Assembly (NCBI GenBank): GCA_907164885.2
Contig: OU015501.1
Span: 64,660,693-64,724,692 of the forward strand
Direction of reading: 5' to 3'
Source: Dolomedes plantarius
Taxonomy: Eukaryota > Arthropoda > Arachnida > Araneae > Dolomedidae
Length of the DNA stretch: 64,000 nucleotides
Position numbers and translations under genes: made by a program. Positions 1 through 11,878 of the stretch are shown here, piece after piece. Within the stretch, counting starts at the first letter, position 1. The number at the start of each line of letters is the position of its first letter. A model generated the notes under the pieces. The model saw only the letters and a list, made by a program, of their open reading frames with translations, did not search any database and was not told the origin of the DNA.

Positions 1-295
1 ATACCCAGTTCATCCCTCTCTCAGTTTTATACTTAGTTAGTACTCTTAATTCCACTCCTTCCAATTCTTCATTATGAACAGATAACTTTTCTATTAGCTC
101 CTTATCCTCATATTCTCTTTGAACATTATATATTACAATATTTGGATCTTTTTGGGGGGGCTTCTCTATTTTATATTCACTTTTCAACACATCATTCTTT
201 TCTACTTCTTCAATAATTTTGTCAATTTCTTCTTCTTTCTCAACCCCTATTAGAAAAAGCTCGAGAGAAAGTTGAAACATCACCCAATCCATTGT
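1..295 (-). pseudogene. Non-LTR retrotransposon ORF1 (gag-like) fragment, runs off window edge
   Basis: Read on the minus strand from about 295 down to base 1, one frame stays open through the window edge. It is rich in Glu and Lys and contains the stretch DPNIVIYNV followed by KELIEKL and ELEGVELRVL. This pattern resembles the nucleic-acid-binding ORF1 region of R1/Jockey-type non-LTR retrotransposons, just upstream of the zinc knuckles. Knuckles, RT and endonuclease would lie off the window. The first bases (about 257-295) overlap the left arm of an inverted repeat, so the true boundary of the retrotransposon piece is probably near 256. Family assignment is by resemblance only; a host coiled-coil protein is a less likely alternative. 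Confidence 0.4.
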
Positions 296-567
296 TATCA
301 GGTTGTATTGTGAGGCTTGGTAGATTCTATATTTTTATGTCATACTTAGGCGGCATTGGGTACATAAAGGCTGGAGGTGAGTTAAAATAAATATTAACTT
401 TGATGTACGTAACTACGTAAGTAGAAAAATGTTGCCTGACCATGCATACGCTAGAAAAATCCTAGCTAATTTAATTTTCCAAACAGCTTTAGCAAAAATA
501 ATTTTTGACGCCATGGATATATCTGATTTCAAAAGCAATAATCTCCATGAGTTGTTTAGAGATTTTG
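257..567 (+). repeat. Left arm of 311-bp inverted repeat
   Basis: This arm matches the reverse complement of 2613-2923 nearly base for base. Examples are GCTCGAGAGAAAGTTGAAAC at the outer end and GTTTAGAGATTTTG at the inner end. It covers upstream sequence plus the first about 140 nt of the pseudogene frame that starts at 429. The arms enclose about 2.05 kb, giving a fold-back structure. Confidence 0.85.
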
Positions 568-2111
568 CTACTGAACTACTATCGCTAGAAACCATAAACG
601 GACATACTCATATACGAGCCATCGAATATGAGATTAAAATGAGGATGACTTTGAAGCAGTTGAAAGAGAATGGCCCCACTGAAGTCCTCTGGGTTCAGTA
701 TTTTGAAATGGTAGACCTTATGAAAGCTTGATCACCGTCAATTGTACAGTGAAAGGAACGGTTTCAATATAGTAGTAAACCCGTTGTTGCTTTTTCAAAG
801 GATAGCTATTGCTAAACAAAACGACGAAGAACTAGCATTTTATTTAGAATATGAGTTAGCTCCTTTTCAATTGGCTCTATTTAATGAAGCTGGTATGCGA
901 GAGACAACGACATTATCCATGTACGACATTTTTGAAGTTCCAAACTGAGACCTTAACCTTCCCGAACTGCGTCAACATTGTGGACAGTGGTTTTCTCCTA
1001 CACCGTGTCAAATGGGGAACACAATTAACTTTTTTGGCAGTTTGCATAAATTAACTATATAAAAAGCATTATGGTACCAGCTGTATAGTCGTTTTGAATG
1101 GCTAATCCAACACCACTAACACAATAAAAAAAATTGAACAAAATATACGGTCTATAGTGAAAAATCTGTAGACTTAAATTTTGATGGAAACATGCGAGTT
1201 ACTGTTCAACAAGAATAGTTCCTTTCAAGTGAAAACAATAAGAGCGAATTGATCAGCATTCTATCAGCTGAGGTGGGAAACCGTGGGATTCGATTCCTAC
1301 AAAGTAATGACGACGCCGACATTCTCATTATTAATACTGCAAATAATGAAGCATGTTCTGGTAACAACATCCTTGTAACCATTGGTGAAGATGTTGACCA
1401 CCTGGTTCTATTATCAGCTCTAACTCCTACAGAAAAAAGACATTTTCCCTGTCAAACCAAGCAAAGGGAAATCAAAGAGAAAAATATATTCATCAAATGA
1501 AATACAATCATCGGGACTTACCAAAGTATCCTTTTTCTACGTGCGTTCAGTGGATGTGATACTACTTCTGCAGCATTCAACAAAGGAAAGAAACTTTGCA
1601 TAAAAATGTTCCAAATTAAAGATATGGAACGCAATGTGACAGTAGTTAATAAATGCTACTCATAGCACAATGATGGTTCAAGCAGGAGAATGCTTTTTTT
1701 CTGATCTGGTATGGAGCACATTCCTGTGAACAGTCCCTAAATAAGTTTAGGTATAAATGCTTCGCAAAATTTGACACTAAAATAAAACCATACATTTCGT
1801 CTCTTCCCTCAACTGAAGAAGAAGCCAGGCTACTTTCCTTTCGGTTGTACCACCAAGCGCAGAAGTGGTTTGGGAATGAATTGAATCCTGAAGTGTGGGA
1901 CTGGAAACGTCAAGAAAAAACCCTCGTGCCCATCACAACTATGGATGCAGTGTCTCCCGATTCAGTTTTACGCATAGTGTTTTACAACAGGAATACTTAC
2001 TGGGGAGAAGCAGGAAGTGTCGGAAAGCAGGCATCAACTGCACAACGGCCTTCTATAACGGCAATGGAGTATGTCACAACGACATACCACATTGAAGTTA
2101 TTGCCCTGTAG
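429..2111 (+). pseudogene. Degenerate copy of a PIN-like/Cys-rich arthropod repeat-family protein
   Basis: Four open blocks in the expected order (429-731, 742-948, 1249-1500, 1845-2111) are separated by frameshifts and stops. Block 1 carries LWVQYFEMVDLM. Block 2 carries VNPLLLFQRIAIA. Block 3 carries ILVTIGEDVDHLVLL and is followed, out of the listed frame near 1540-1590, by LRAFSGCDTTSAAFNKGK. The acidic DVD and GCD motifs are typical of a FEN1/PIN-like nuclease core. Block 4 carries YHQAQKWFGNELNPEVWDWK and, one frame over, a Cys-rich tail CRKAGINC. I recognise these as hallmarks of a highly repeated, uncharacterised protein family in arthropod genomes. Function is unknown. The reading frame is broken at least four times, part of the middle is missing, and the 5' end lies inside an inverted repeat. 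Confidence 0.6.
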
Positions 2112-2612
2112 ATCATGGCGATCCAATAAAAGGAATTGATGAATGAGGTGATGCTAGCTGACCCATAGACAATCTTTTCAAGACTGACGACACGAACAAT
2201 CCCGTACCAAAAAAAGCACGTCAACCATAAAGTAGGTAAGCTTAAAAAATTATACACAATGGAAATACGGTAGTGAATACATCCAAGTTTATTACATTCG
2301 TTTATAAAATTAATAATTATCAATTATCTACATACCAAAACACATCAAAGTCTATTTTTCTTGTGTTTAAAGAATGCCGCAATGAGGGAGTGGAGATAAT
2401 TCAAAGGAAAGCACCTGCAACGAGACTTGGACGCTACCTCCATAATCAACGCGCATTTAATAGTCAATATATTTGTACGTGTTAGGGTTACGACAAAATG
2501 TATTTAATATTTTTTGTGCACAATTTAATTTTCTTTAATTTTTGTATTCAACTTTTTTTTACATAAAAGTTAATATTTTCCATGTTACTTGCGAAAACAC
2601 AAAAAAAGCCTT

Positions 2613-2923
2613 CAAAATCTCTAAACAACCCATGGAGATTATGGCTTTGAAATCAGATATGTCCATGGCGTCAAATATTATTTTGCTAAAGATGTTTGGG
2701 TAAATAAATGAGCTAGGATTTTTCTAGCGTATGCATGGTCAGGCAACATTTTTTCTACTGACGTAGTTACGTACATCAACGTTAATATTTATTTTAACTC
2801 ACCTCCAGCCATTATGTACCCAATGCCGCCTAAGTATGACATAAAAATATAGAATCCACCAAGCCTCACAATACAACCTGATAACAATGGATTGGGTGAT
2901 GTTTCAACTTTCTCTCGAGCTTT
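2613..2923 (-). repeat. Right arm of 311-bp inverted repeat
   Basis: Inverted partner of 257-567, with a handful of substitutions and small indels. It contains the reverse complement of the pseudogene start (for example GGTCAGGCAACATTTTTTCT), so the 5' end of the pseudogene is repeated backwards at its 3' side. Between the pseudogene and this arm (2112-2612) I see no gene. Confidence 0.85.
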
Positions 2924-3541
2924 GATATACAGAGATTTGACAAACATGAGTATATAAGACTTTTGGCGCACAAGCGCGGGTCATCCTCCCATCGCGATGG
3001 GGAAGACCCACGCATCCGCGTCCCAGGCGTGATGGTTCACTACTTTCAAAGTCAATTATCTTTGTTCGTTTTCGACTTATAAAAAAATGTAAATGACGTT
3101 TTTGTTCACAATTTAGTGTTCTTCAATTTTTAAATTCAAATTTTTTACATAAAATCAATATTTCTAAAGTTACTTGCAAAAAACCAAAAATGTGTACACA
3201 TTTTCCAAGATGGTGGTGAAAGCTCAAGTCTGATCGGTGGGAACTTTTAGTATGTTCATTAGCATGCCTAAACAAACATCCCCACCAATTTTCAAAACCT
3301 TCATATTTTTTTTAGCCATAAAACCTATTTTGACTGGGCTATATAAACAATCCAGAAAATGTCATGCGCGTGATATTCTAAATTCAAGTTGGTTTAAATT
3401 CCAAAGTGTTTCAATAAAAATGGTTTTATAACATTTCTGAGTAAAATCAAAACTTTTGAAGGAAACAACATATAAATAAACGCTCAATCACAACTTTAAT
3501 AAAACTGTATACCACAATTTTTGCATTATTAATCAAAGAAA
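2924..3541. other. Unassigned spacer
   Basis: There is a short GC-richer patch around 2970-3035, then AT-rich sequence. No motif-bearing reading frame or RNA gene was recognised. Confidence 0.5.
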
Positions 3542-3543
3542 TA

Positions 3544-4099
3544 CAAGGTGCGGCCATTAATTTCCAGGACTGATCTAATAACTCCAGAAAATATTTCATG
3601 AAATACATACCCATTTAATATGTTTCGAAGTAACTCCCACCTGCCGTAATGCACTTCTGGGTTCGGCTATATAAGTTTTGGAAGCAACTTTTAAAGTCCT
3701 CTTTCGGAATGCTCTTTAATGTGGGCGTCACCGTTTTCTTGATGGCTTCGACATCTTTCCCTTCGACAAATCTTTCAGTTTTGGAAACAAGAAAAAGTCT
3801 GCCGGTGCTAAGTTCTTAGAGTATGGAGGATCCTGCATGTCCACGACCTTATGCTGGGCTAAATTGCTAAAGCGAACAGGATTTGAGGATGTCGAAGCCA
3901 TCAAGAAAACGGTGACGTCCACATTAAAGAGCATTCCGAAAGAGGACTTTAAAAGTTGTTTTCGAAACTTATACAGTCGAGCACGGAAGTGCATTACGGC
4001 AGGTGGGAGTTACTTCAAAACATATTAAATGGGTATGTATTTCATGTAATATTTTTTGGAGTTATTACATCAGTCCTGGAAATTAATGGCCACACCTTG
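3544..4099 (-). mobile_element. Fold-back mariner derivative (two inverted 3' ends)
   Basis: The element is 556 bp with ends CAAGGTGCGGCCATTAATTT and its near-perfect inverse, flanked by TA on both sides (3542-3543, 4100-4101). Both arms (3544-about 3752 and about 3889-4099) code for the same C-terminal end of a mariner transposase, in opposite directions. On the minus strand, about 3840 to 3730 reads PPYSKNLAPADFFLFPKLK, the segment carrying the third catalytic Asp. On the plus strand, 3890-4028 reads TSTLKSIPKEDFKSCF followed by the basic tail ending YFKTY. The 5' TIR and the first two catalytic residues are absent. It is non-autonomous, but both termini are real transposon ends. Confidence 0.8.
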
Positions 4100-4101
4100 T
4101 A

Positions 4102-7100
4102 GATATTCTATATTAGAAATGCTTAAGAGTTTCTTAAATCAAGTATATTTCGTCACTATAACTAATATCATAAAAGCAAATTATAAGTGCAAGTATAGTT
4201 CTTAACATTTCAGTAACTAATCATAGAGAAAAATATGTTTCCTTCTTTTCATCTGTGATTATTTTCAATGGTGAAAAAACTCTTGATACTAACTTCAGAA
4301 TGTCCCAAGCGTACAGTATATTGAAAAATGGAAAATAAGAAAACTTTTCATCCTACAAGTCAAACATGAGAAAAAAAATATCATAGTGAACGTATTTATA
4401 AAAAAAGCATATCAAAGAACCTTATTATTTAGTTCCCTATTGAAATTTCAATTAAAACGTTTGAATCAATCTTTAAAAGGATAGTTTTGAAAAGAATTCC
4501 TTTTTAGAAGACTCGAGTACATTTATCTTCGCACTTAGAAAATAAAAATACATAATAGCTTTTTCCAAACTATTTTACAATAAGGAAAAAAAAATTATGT
4601 TCATTTAAAGAGAAATCCGACTATTGATGATATAGCTTATGTGTGTTTTGAATGATCAGATACCTTGTATAATACTGAAAAATGTCCTCTCTTTTAATCA
4701 AACGGGTACTAGAAGCATAAAATGCGTGTGATATTACAGTCCGTCTTTAAAGCATTTCAAGCTGATTTCCTTCTGAAACAGATATACAAGAGAAACGGCT
4801 GAAGATCACTTTGTAATTTAAAAAAAAAATCATATATTTTACTTCCAAGATCTTTTTTTTTGTTTTTTGTTTTTATCTTTTAGAAATTTTAGTTTTTTTT
4901 TATCTTTTTTATCTCTTAGGGCAAACCTAAGAATTTACAATGAATCACCTGATCAGCGTAAAAGAATTGAGAACATTTACTTTGGAAGCATTTTCTAAGT
5001 TTTTTTTTTCAATTTGGAGATAATTTAAGTGCGATTTTAACATTACAAATGCTCCGTCTGCATTCTTTTGGGTAATTAAGATTTGAAAATCAGACGTAGC
5101 TAGTGATTTAAGGCAAAGTGGATGCACACATTCCAGCCGAAGTGAAATTTTTATAGAGCGAATAAGGAAGTACGCACGTATATCAAATAAAATTGAACCA
5201 GGAAATCGTTGACAGCAAATAAGGATTCCACGACTGCCGTCGTGCAGAATTTTAAAGAGGGATTTGAAGATTTTTTTATACAAAATTCAACTGTCGAAAA
5301 TTTTGTAGTTCTAGGACCATCAATGTAGGCCAGCAATGTCTTGGATCTAGCAAAAAGAATCCCAGAGTGTACTACGAATCAGTTAGAATGCGACTATTAA
5401 GTGAAAGTAATTTTTCATATCTTATTAGGAAAAAACTGATTTGTAACTAATTAATAATAAAAATTAATTAATATTTGTTCTTTTATATATTTCTACAAAA
5501 TTTGCAGTTGAAAGAGACTAGTAAGGGGAATTTTGCTCATCCTGTAAAAGATTTGTGTGTTTTAAGACAGAGAGCATAGCAACAGATTTTCATTAAAACT
5601 CATGTATCTAACGGTGGAATTAAGTTGACTTTCTCTTCATTTACAGTCCTCCCTTTCATCGAATTTCAATGTAATTGACTTTCTGAATTAAATGTCAAGA
5701 GGAAGCTAATAGTAAGATAAAGGTTTCATTTGATTGTGTTATTCCAGTCCTAGAGTTACACTTTGTAATAAAATTGCTTTTTATTTATCTGATATAAAGA
5801 GTTTAAAATATTAAATACGCTATTGATTAGAAAAAAGTTCAGTAACGCATGTTAAATATTGTTAGAGAATGAGTCTAGTATGATGTTGATGGTATAAAAT
5901 CAGAAAAAAACTTGCAATGATCTTAGGACTGAGCTATGTTCTCCTTTTCACCATTTATATAATCATCATATTCATATAATATATAATGTGTAATAATCAT
6001 GTATATATAATCATCATTTCTGAGTACCTATTACTCACATCTTATTATCTTTCTTTTTGAATCCAATCAAACTGAGCGTTGCATATATTTTGTATAACTT
6101 AATCTAAATACTATATTTTTCAACGATGCTGATCTTCATTTCCTATAAGAATAAATATCAGATATTATTCAATGTTATTTATATTTTTTTCATTCGTCGG
6201 GTTCCACTCTAACGATTGTGTCAAAGCCAAGGTACTGAATTTATGTTTCGTAATTTTAAGCTTTCTCCCAACTTATCTATCCCGTGATATGATGAACTCT
6301 TATTTTTCAATGCCTTTCCCTCAAAAACTTACGAAATAATTTTATTTGTATTAGTTATAGAAAAGAGATAAGAAAAACGCTTAAGAAAAGAGTCAAAAGA
6401 AACGCTTAAGTTGAAGCTTTCCTTTGAAGTGAATGAGTAATTGATTATATCCTTTAGATAAGTGAATTCATAAAAAATGGTTTATAAAAGACACATGAAG
6501 ATGTAGATAGGTGTTTGGAACAAGAATTAAAGTAAAATCTTTTGAATGAAAATCAAAGGAATGTAAATGCTTTATACTTTTTAATAAATGATTCTACTTA
6601 TGTAAATAATTTTCCATTTTTATTCGCTCAACATTTTAACTTTTAGTATTTTAACATTAACATTTTTAATATTTAGATATTCATGTTTAAAATAAATTTT
6701 AGAGTATTTGAAGGATGAGATGAAAACACCTTGCCCTGGAAATTAAACATAGTTTTATGCCAGACATAATACTAAACACAAATCATTAGTCTTCCTAAAA
6801 TCATGACACGTTTAACGTCATGTACCATTTGCAGATTGAGTATGACACTAATATATCATTTTATCATATTCCTGTATCAATTCAAAGCTAATTTGCCTTG
6901 ATAATATCATAATAATTGAATCTGTGTTATAATTGATTCTTCATATTTTGGAACGCATGTGGTATAAACCCTTGTACTTTGGACGATGAATTTCAGATTA
7001 AATTTCTTGGTTAGAATATTATTAGATTGAATGGCTGCTAGATTAATTAAAAACTACTCTTTTCAAACATTTCGACAATGGGAAATATATACTGAAGTAA

Positions 7101-7440
7101 ATTTTATTGTATGGACTGTTTGATGTAAAAGAGGAATGTTTTGAAATTTAGAAGACGTAGAAAAATTAGTGTATTGTGAACTTTTATTTAAGAAGAGGTG
7201 CCAACTTCAGCTATTTATGGCGTCAAATGAAACAAAAGGTGAATCCCTTTCAGTCCATGTTCAAGTAATTCATTGCTTCGAAAAGTCTGTGTTAAGTTGT
7301 TTAGATTTAACACAGAGCAAATTATTGGACAACATTATCCTTGGGATTCATCAATAGGGAAAATTAACTTATTTATCTAAAAACAGCTGAGAAATCCTCC
7401 CACTTTCAAATGACAAAACCTTAATCATTGTACACCTAAG
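4102..7440. other. Unassigned AT-rich stretch
   Basis: No protein family, TIR pair or RNA gene was recognised. T-rich runs lie at about 4848-4915. Frames of 60-110 aa in this stretch carry no motif and look like chance openings. Confidence 0.5.
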
Positions 7441-7446
7441 GGCCTT

Positions 7447-7556
7447 ATTATTTTTGCTTAGTAATATTTTCTTTTTTAAACTTAGTAATATTTCCTTTTT
7501 TAAACTTAGTAATATTTCCTCTTTCATCCTTATTTTTGCTTAGTAATATTTCCTCC
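7447..7556 (+). repeat. Short tandem repeat, CTTAGTAATATTTYCTTTTT units
   Basis: Four spaced copies of CTTAGTAATATTT, each followed by a pyrimidine-rich tract, occur in about 110 bp just before the non-LTR fragment. The unit is roughly 28-30 bp and imperfect. Confidence 0.7.
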
Positions 7557-7571
7557 TGAAACAAAATTGTA

Positions 7572-8290
7572 GTGAATTTTCAAATCACTCTTTACGAGCT
7601 TAAAGCTAGAGGAATTAGTGTTTGTTTTTCACATGTCCGAGGTCATTCTGGCATTTTAGGGAATGAAAGAGCCGATTGGCTTGCAAAGCAAGCTACAAAG
7701 CTAAACATTATTGATCCTGTGAGCATCCCCAAATCTCACGGTTGCAATGATAATCACAAAAAGACCATTCTCTTATGGAATGAGCTGTACCAGAATTCAT
7801 CAGCTGCCTCTTTAACTAAACTATTTTCCCCACAATTTCGCAAAGACTAAATACCAAGCATTTCTTCAGTGATTTTCACTTAACAAAATTTCTCACTGGC
7901 CACGGCAATTTCAATTGTTATCTCAAGAAATTTGGATTATCGGACACTGATCTGTGCTCCTGTAGCATGGGTGGAGTCAAAATGTCGAACATTTGCTTTT
8001 TGACTGCTCCAAGCTTACTGGAGGGAGAAGGGATTTTATTGTGGAATTGGATTCCTGTAACATTAGGTTTCCTCCTCCGCTTTATGTTTTGGTCGACCAC
8101 AAATTGGCTTTTTTCTCATTCTGTAAATTTTTTGCTTTTGCTGCTTCAGTTTCTAATTAGTCTTGTTTGTAATTTGTTTGTTTTTCTGGTTTTTTTTTTG
8201 TTTTTATATGTTGTTTCTACTTACTTCTTTAAGCCTTGTGCTGTACTTTGTGGTGCACAAGGGCTGCCTTATTTATAAAGAAATAAAAAA
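7572..8290 (+). pseudogene. 5'-truncated non-LTR retrotransposon: RNase H C-terminus and 3' end
   Basis: Frame 7572-7850 contains FSHVRGHSGILGNERADWLA, the conserved C-terminal part of a retroelement RNase H domain with its HSG and NERAD motifs. After a frameshift, 7886-8050 reads FLTGHGNFNCYLKKFGL followed by DTDLCSC, the Cys/His tail typical of R1/Jockey-like ORF2 proteins. The endonuclease and reverse transcriptase are missing, as is usual for 5'-truncated non-LTR copies. The piece ends in an A-rich tail (AAATAAAAAA) that runs directly into the Harbinger-like element at 8291, suggesting the DNA transposon landed in the poly(A). Confidence 0.75.
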
Positions 8291-8444
8291 GGGCCTTATA
8301 GTACAGAGCCATTCGAGTGGCGAACGCGAGCCACAGAACAGACGCACGGGCTGGCCACAGCTGTGGCGCATCCAAGCCACAGCAGTGGCTCGTCCTATCT
8401 TCCGTGTGCTTTGTCATGATTTCATTCCTTTTTAAGTATTCAAG

Positions 8445-8650
8445 ATGTCTTCGTCAAGTGAAGAAGATGATTTGTGCTTATTTCTCTTACTGAAAAAAGT
8501 AAACGCAGACAGAAAAGGACTTCAGGAGTGCATCCCTTATTATTAGGAAGGCCCTCAAAAGGTGTTTTTCATACACTGTATGACGATTTAAGAGCAGACG
8601 ACAAGTTGTTTTTTGAGTACTTCAGGAGGTTTTCTGGAGGTCAAACGTCC
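8445..8650 (+). pseudogene. PIF/Harbinger transposase, N-terminal fragment
   Basis: The frame opens at ATG 8445 with MSSSSEEDDLCL. After a frameshift near 8490-8500 it continues as KRTSGVHPLLLGRPSKGVF, then HTLYDDLRADDKLFFEYFR. The basic stretch, HPLL, and the D-x-x-x-F-x-x-YFR pattern match the N-terminus of HARBI1-like nucleases. Sequence similarity stops after FEYFR, where family members normally continue with MS and a helix. No catalytic DDE region is present in the remainder of the shell (8651-9790), which is AT-rich and holds no recognisable gene. Confidence 0.55.
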
Positions 8651-9790
8651 TACTTTCCTCTCGAACAAAGAGGGAATCGCTGTAAACCCAAGTTTAAAAA
8701 ATGTATATATTTATACAGTTAAAATTTTGAATTTTTTTGTGACGGTTAATCATATAATTTGTAAACAAAATCCCATCATAAAACTTCTCATAAAGATATT
8801 AAAAAATTTTTTAATTTAAATTTTTTTTAAAAAGTGGGGTAATTTAATATCGTTATAACTCGAAATATTATTTCTTGAATTTCAAAATTTTTTCATTTAA
8901 TTAAACAAAAATATAAACGTTTTAACTTTGATTCAGTGTTTTTCAAAATATTAATCTTAAAAAATTAAAAATGTTTAAAGTAAAAATTTCAGAAAAAATT
9001 ATGTAACTTAATTTTTAAAAATCACATTTTCAAAAAATCATATTTTGAAAAGAAAATATTTTTTTCAAATTTTCTAAATCAAAATTAAAGTAAAATAATT
9101 GAAAAAGACATATTGCAATTTTGAACCATTTATCTTTAACGGTTGTTGACTTAATACAATTTAAAGACGAGAAAAGGTTAAAAAACACATGATGCAGAAA
9201 AACCCATTTACAGGTTTAAACACAGATTGGCTACTATTAGAATAGTGCAAGAATAAAATGAATATCTTTTGTTCTAATTAAGATAGAAACATGATTTGAA
9301 CGTCATTTTAAACAGAAAAGAACACAAAAATTTTTATTGCCACAAAATTTTTTCGAAAATTTGAAGAATTTTGTGTCCTGGACCCCCTTAAAACTGCAGT
9401 AAAATTGTTTAATTACTAACAAAAAAAATAGATGAAGTAACTTATTATTCATCTATTTTTCTAATTTATTCTTCAAATTTATTCATCTCCATTTCTGGCC
9501 TGGATTCGAACTCTGGATCCACCTTCAGGCAGATGTTTCGCCAAGAATTTTCATTTTCCACATTGTTCGAATATTCATGTTTCAAAGTGTCCCAAATTGC
9601 TGGTTAAAACTCAACGTAACTTATAAAATCTTCTACATTGAGATTGTCAAGACCCATGATAATTCACTGAAGAATATTATTATTTTTCGCCATCTTGAAA
9701 CCAGAATTTTAGCCTACAACCAGCTCAAACAACGTCAAAGAATTGACCGAGTCAATAGTCTTGCCAAGGCTAGTAACGGGAACGGTGGCG
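8651..9790. other. AT-rich remainder of the Harbinger-like shell
   Basis: Long A/T runs, no conserved motif. A low-complexity block lies around 8815-9110. Nothing further can be supported. Confidence 0.4.
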
Positions 9791-9798
9791 CTGTGCAG

Positions 9799-10679
9799 TA
9801 GGGTGGAACGAAAAAAAACTTTTTTTTTTAATTTCAATATGCTCTAGTTTTCAAAAGTTGCCTTTTAACAAAATAAAGACGGAAATTAAATATTAGCGTA
9901 ATAGGTGCATGTTTTCAGTTCGCGCAAGAAGGGCAAACTTTTGGTTTTTATTAAATTTTTGACAAATTTCGCAATTATTTTGAAATTTAATACACTTGTA
10001 GTACAAAAAAGTAGCAAAATATGTAATTTAAACATTCCTTTTAGTCAGGAGACCTGATAAACTGATTATATAATACGTTTTACTTCATAAAAATAGTACA
10101 CATAAAGGCACTTAAGGACGAGGTACTTAAAAGACACTCAGACATGACCGTGGAACGAAAAATTTTTTCCGAATTTCAATATGCTCTAGTTTTCAAAAGT
10201 TGTCTTTTAAAATTAAATTTAAGAATATAAAGTCTTTTTTCTCTACTAAAATATTTTTTAAGTGCCGCAAAGGGCTCAAAATGGATATTTTTATGAAAAA
10301 GTAATTATATTTGTATTTTTTGTTAATTTCTTTTATAGTCTATTAAAAAAATGTATATTTTCTGTAAATAAAATATTCAAAATATGATATTTTGACAGAA
10401 AACTTTCATATTCTAAGTATTTCTAATTTTTAGATGCCATAACAGAAAAACTGATTTCGTGGAATTTCGCGATTTTCATCATATTAATTTTACAGTAGCA
10501 TATTCTTATAATACACATTGGAATGAAAGAAAAACAATTTTTAATTGAAGGACCTTAGCTAAAATAAACAAATCAAGCTTATTTAGAAAACTATTAATGT
10601 AATGTCAATTAAGGCAAAACGTTATTTTGAAAAAAATATTCATGTTTTTCAAAAGTCCATATTAGTCACACATGATTTC
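9799..10679 (+). repeat. Left TIR of long-TIR transposon, outer part
   Basis: Matches the inverse of about 22750-23636 throughout, for example AATATGCTCTAGTTTTCAAA near the tip and CTTAATTGACATTACATTAA near the inner side. It is interrupted at 10679 by Gypsy-1 and resumes at 21575. The tip sequence recurs at 10150-10213. Confidence 0.9.
10150..10213 (+). repeat. Internal copy of the TIR tip
   Basis: GTGGAACGAAAAA, then AATTTCAATATGCTCTAGTT and TTCAAAAGTTGTCTTTTAA, repeat the outer tip at about 9803-9870. The inverse arrangement is seen at about 23223-23292 in the right arm. Duplicated tip motifs may be repeated transposase binding sites. Confidence 0.8.
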
Positions 10680-11878
10680 TGTAATAAACGGGATGTGAAT
10701 ACGCGAAATCTAAATTGGTAGGACCACACAGCCGGTATTGTGAGCAGAATTTATGACGCCTCATGGCGCCTGTGAGCAGAGCGTCGGCAGTGCACAATTA
10801 CACGGGCAATTGGGCCATAAAATAAGTAAGAGGACAGCGGCCATAAATCGAAGACCAAAGATGGGGAAGCCGGTGCATGGGGCGTTGAGAAATTTCCCAG
10901 ACGAGGAGAGGCGCCCAACATAATTAAAAATGCAAATCATAAAACATGAGCCGGCCTGTGAACTAGGTGGCTCAGCCCCAAGCACGTCAAGAGGCGGGGC
11001 GGGCGAATAGGAGGCCAAAAGGACAAGAGCCAATCACGGAAAAGAAAAGAAATATATATACATGGTGAGAAGCTTTTTTAAGAGAGAGCCCCATGACTTA
11101 AACAAAAATGAACAAGAATTAACTGAGCCACCGCTTGGCCAACGAAATTACGAACTACAGAATATCGCAAGCGAGAGTGAGCCATACGGAAGGAAGACAA
11201 AGAGACGAAGTAAGCTGCTGCGTGAATTAGAAGCATCCCAAGGCAACGCAATTGATGAATCCACGAGAGTATATAAGAGATATAACGCAAATATATATAA
11301 CTACGGCGTGGCGATGAAAGTATGCTGAAATACCAACGAGTAACCAACGAGTAAACACTACCGGAGCGAGATTTGATACAAGGTGCTATGATGAAGACGT
11401 CGATGACCAACATCCAGTGCTGACTGACCCGTGAAACAACATAAGAGAAACATCGCAACCCAGTGTTCGAGATCCGTCCCGAGTTATCATCGATCATTGA
11501 CTTTTTAGTATCAATACAGAACTCTTTCGACGAACTCAGTGCACAGCATTACCGAATTTAGGTGTGCTGGTGTTGCAGCGTGTGTACGCGACAGTGCCGA
11601 CAACCAATGCGTGAACCACGAACTGTAATTGCCTGCATCGATCTGTTCAGACGGACCTAGTGTACCCGGACTATTGAGTATCACCAAACCTTATGTGCGC
11701 TAGTGGTGTAGCGAGACTAAGCAACCGCGCCGGCAACCCACGGGTGAGCATTTAATTAATTATATCTATTTCACATCCCGTTATTACATATCGCCTCTTA
11801 ACCCACAAGGGTCGGCTTGCTTTATTTGTGAAGATGAAATGTTTATAAATATAATTAAATATATCATATTGGATGATT
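10680..11878 (+). repeat. Gypsy-1 5' LTR, truncated at 3' end
   Basis: Aligned to the 3' LTR, it is colinear from TGTAATAA to GGATGATT at 11878, where the 3' LTR continues with CTGTG but this copy jumps into gag/pol sequence. The last 194 bp of the LTR are therefore deleted, including the AATAAA signal. A copy of the LTR's own start is found inverted near 11770-11788 (TCACATCCCGTTATTACA). Confidence 0.9.
11053..11060 (+). promoter_or_regulatory. TATA-like box in Gypsy-1 5' LTR
   Basis: TATATATA is preceded by a purine run and followed by CATGGTGAG. The same motif sits at 20552-20559 in the 3' LTR. It is a plausible core promoter of the element; no start site can be placed from sequence alone. 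Confidence 0.4.

Noticed and set aside
3728..3994. A single 88-aa minus-strand protein
   Set aside because: Only the second half is mariner transposase; the first half is antisense of the inverted copy in the same fold-back element.
5200..5330. A possible short exon reading FKEGFEDFFIQNSTVENFVV
   Set aside because: The downstream donor is weak (GTAGGC), flanking frames are closed and nothing around it supports a gene.
10680..11788. Placing the Gypsy-1 LTR end at the inner TTATTACA
   Set aside because: The 5-bp TSD and the resumption of the host TIR after 21574 put the true 3' end at 21569; the inner match is an internal repeat.
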